Positions 61,449 to 64,000 of a stretch of 64,000 nucleotides of DNA are shown here, piece by piece; within the stretch, counting starts at the first letter, position 1, and each line of letters starts with the position of its first letter. Location: contig PTEX01000298.1 of assembly GCA_003342815.1 (NCBI GenBank), forward strand, positions 310,001 to 374,000, written 5' to 3'. A model generated the notes under the pieces. The model was given only the letters and a program-made list of their open reading frames with translations, was not told where the DNA came from and made no database searches. Position numbers and translations under genes: made by a program. This stretch comes from Eudromia elegans. Its lineage: Eukaryota > Chordata > Aves > Tinamiformes > Tinamidae.

Positions 61449-64000
61449 GTAAGAGCTTTGTTTTAGTTTGAAGTGTATATTTTACATCACAGCTTTGGAT
61501 AAATTCCAGTTTTGTAATAGAATCCTTGTATTTCCACATCATGCATATATTCAAACTGACTTTAAGAAGATGCCTTTTTTTTGTGCCTTTTTTGCCTTTT
61601 TTTTTTTCTTAAAATTCCAGTTTCATTTGGACTTGCTCCATTTTCTAGAGAGAATGTTCTCAAAACGTTGCTGTGTCTTGTCTCATATATGCACAGGCGT
61701 CACTGTTCACATAAACTGGGCAAGACTCCAGGGCCGGGTTATCTGACCTCAGTATTTGCCAGAGCCTGATGAAGTGGTTTGATGTCTCAGCTCAGTGATT
61801 TTCCTGAACTTCTAATCTCAACTCCCCGCAAAAAGTTTTGGGGTTTTACGCTTGCTTCATGCTGGCCATGGCACTTGTGTCCCTCTACTGAGTCACTTGA
61901 GGGAGCTAAAGTAGCAGAAAAATAGCTCCATGACAACATTTTTGGCAGCACTGCTTTCTTTTCTGCTAAGGTCTCTGAGCTAATGACTCCCATTTCCAGA
62001 ATTTCAAACAAAGGTTTAAAAAAATCTTAAAGCACTCAATATATCCTCTGTGTTACCTTTATCCTCCCTAAACTGCTTTCAAACCCACATACAACAAAAT
62101 AGAGAGAAAAAAAGATCCTATTTCCTTTACTAGAAACTCCTGGAATGCCTTACTGTCTTTCCAGTCTTCAGACTTGGGAAAGGTGGCGTTTTTTCTACTC
62201 GTAATGCTGTGCTTGCCAGTTTGGTTTTTCTCTTGTCAGAGAACTAGACTAAAAGTTCTCAATCTGCTGTTAGTCGATACTTCTGTCACAGGAGTGTGAG
62301 TGGTGTTTTTTAGATCCAAGTTCCCCTTGAGATATCGCTCTGTCATAAATCTTTACATTACTCATCTCTAAAGTATAGTCTGGTTCAGCAGTTTCCTTTC
62401 AATACCCCACACTTTAGTTGTATGCCACTTTCCCTAATCTCTCTTTCATCCTGAATAATCCTATTCAGTTAATTTCTTGTCCAGTTTTTCAACTGTAATC
62501 CTGTTTTAATGATTTATAACCATTCTCTGATTAAGAAAGTGTTTTAAACTAATTAAGTTGCCCCTTTATCAAGTTTTTATCTCTAAAGTACAGCATTTAA
62601 ATATGACAACTATGAAAACATTTATAAAAATGTGTAGCTTCCTTATAGTACTATTCTAGTAATTTAGATAGTTCAAAATATTTTGATTAGTTCTAGCCTT
62701 TCAAAACACAGCAGTGGACATTTAAATCACACACGTTTGTGCTTAGAAAAGCTTTTTACCTCAAAACTAGTTTGTTTCAGATGTTAAAATGCACAGATCA
62801 GTATTTAACAGATTGTAACCAAATTTTGTGCTGAATCCTGAGTAATACCCCTTGACATAATGCTAGTTTAGTTGTTGCAATTTGCCATGAAAATTGGATT
62901 TAAGAAGATGAGGAACCCAGAAACATTTGAAAGGTGAGTGGGAAAGAAGAGCTGTACCCTGAGTTGCTGCTAACTCGGTACATGCTGGGATGCAGGAGGA
63001 GGGGGAAGCCTGTATCACCCTTTCTGTTAAGCCACGAATCAGATGGATTATGCTCAAAACCAGCCCTTTGTGGTCGTCGTTGCCTGTTCACAGCGAGCTC
63101 TTTTGTCTCTGTGTGTTCAACCACAGTAATGGCATCTTTGTGCTCCTCTTCCCTGTTCAGGAGAAGACAGTGTGCAGTTTTCTTTCTCACATGGTGGTGT
63201 TCTTTCTGCAAAATGTCATTGAGAGCTCATTTAATGAGGGCAACGGTTGATGGGTGAGATGGGCACAGGATGATGTGGAGGACTGCCACTGTCTGCGTCT
63301 CTAGGCTCTTGCACATGGCTTGAAGCTGTGGGTACCTCCTGGCAGGGTTCTCTGTACCATTCCCTTTTCCATTCTGCTCATCTGACTCTTTCCCCCCACC
63401 CCTTCTGTATCCATAAAAGCAAGATATAGCGTCCAGGACACTTTCTCAAATGATAGAACTGATTTGTAGCAAAGCTTTAGCAATAACATCAAATGTTAGC
63501 AGACTGAATAGAAGATTTTGTTTTGGTTAGAAAAAGATTTGACTTTCCTTAGTTTTTCATATGTGAAGAAACAAGCCTCCACTCTGTGACTTTTAGCCTG
63601 TTGGCCAAATGCATGGGAGTTCAAAAATGTTCATTTCAATAGAAAAAGGTGTGTGGTGAAGAAGGATGCATTTGTCAAAGTCGCTGTCAAAGAGACATGG
63701 TATCACGTGTCAAAACCTGCAAGAACCATTTGTGAAACTGCCGTGCACTGGAGCTTCCTTGTTGATGGAGCGTTGCTCCCACCCCGTGTGCGCGTCTGTT
63801 CTGCTAGAGGGGCAGCACAGCAACAGCAGTGACCTCTCATACATATCTTGCTAGGTGGTGGTGTAATTTGGCTCAGACCTACGGTATTTCCACGTCTAAG
63901 CAAAAAATAAATAAATAAATTTACGAACGAGATGCGAATTAGTGGAAATGAAACTAACTTCTCGTCCAGTTGTGTGTAAGGTATTCATATGTGATGCAAA
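61449..64000 (+). other. NBN: NBN intron 15 (partial), no exon found
   Basis: Starting at the GTAAGA donor after exon 15, about 2.55 kb run to the window end. I searched for an AG acceptor followed by a base completing arginine and a codon run like YNPYLKRRR and found none. An AATAAATAAATAAAT stretch lies near 63,905. In human, OSGIN2 lies beyond NBN, in tail-to-tail orientation; no OSGIN2 exon is evident here. Confidence 0.6.

Noticed and set aside
62776-62800. TTTCAG acceptor followed by ATGTTAAAATG as an NBN terminal exon
   Set aside because: It would complete arginine but then stop after one codon, unlike the conserved tail.
62872-62931. Exon-like segment with TTTAG before it and GTGAGT after it, considered as the NBN last exon
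   Set aside because: Joined in the required phase it reaches a stop after about six codons and does not resemble the basic NBN tail. A last exon should also not end in a strong donor.

Overview
This is vertebrate nuclear DNA from a bird. Three conserved genes lie in the order CALB1 (+), DECR1 (-), NBN (+), which is the human 8q21 gene order as I know it. The repeats are CR1 LINEs, the dominant avian retroposon. The calbindin is nearly the chicken protein as I recall it, with about three substitutions, so a non-chicken bird is likely. All protein comparisons are from memory; no search was run.

Layout. 1-9.5 kb: AT-rich flank upstream of CALB1 with no gene I can support. 9.2-9.8 kb: CpG island and TATA promoter of CALB1. 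9,631-25,850: CALB1, 11 coding exons, 262 codons, all splice sites GT-AG, six EF-hands; a 3' UTR with several poly(A) signals runs to about 27.7 kb. 27.7-30.1 kb: convergent spacer. 30,212-44,723 on the minus strand: DECR1, 10 coding exons, 334 codons, complete, with its own CpG island at 44.5-45.1 kb. 45.1-46.3 kb: divergent spacer. 46,709-61,448: NBN coding exons 1-15, 743 codons plus two bases; its last, very short coding exon is not found and probably lies beyond the window. Three CR1 insertions sit in introns (DECR1 introns 5 and 2, NBN intron 13); the one in DECR1 intron 2 is nested in an older CR1.

Function. The genes are physical neighbours rather than a pathway: CALB1 buffers cytosolic calcium, DECR1 is the mitochondrial reductase for unsaturated fatty-acyl-CoA beta-oxidation, and NBN is the FHA/BRCT subunit of the MRE11-RAD50-NBN DNA-break complex. 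DECR1 and NBN start head to head about 2 kb apart; CALB1 and DECR1 end tail to tail.

I found no convincing undescribed system. The observations most worth a second look are: an inverted pair of closely similar CR1 copies bracketing DECR1 exons 3-5; the nested CR1 with matching 4-bp flanks; a 72-bp duplication in the NBN CpG island; an E-to-Q difference in the NBN ATM-binding motif; and three short tandem duplications within about 1 kb of NBN intron 5.
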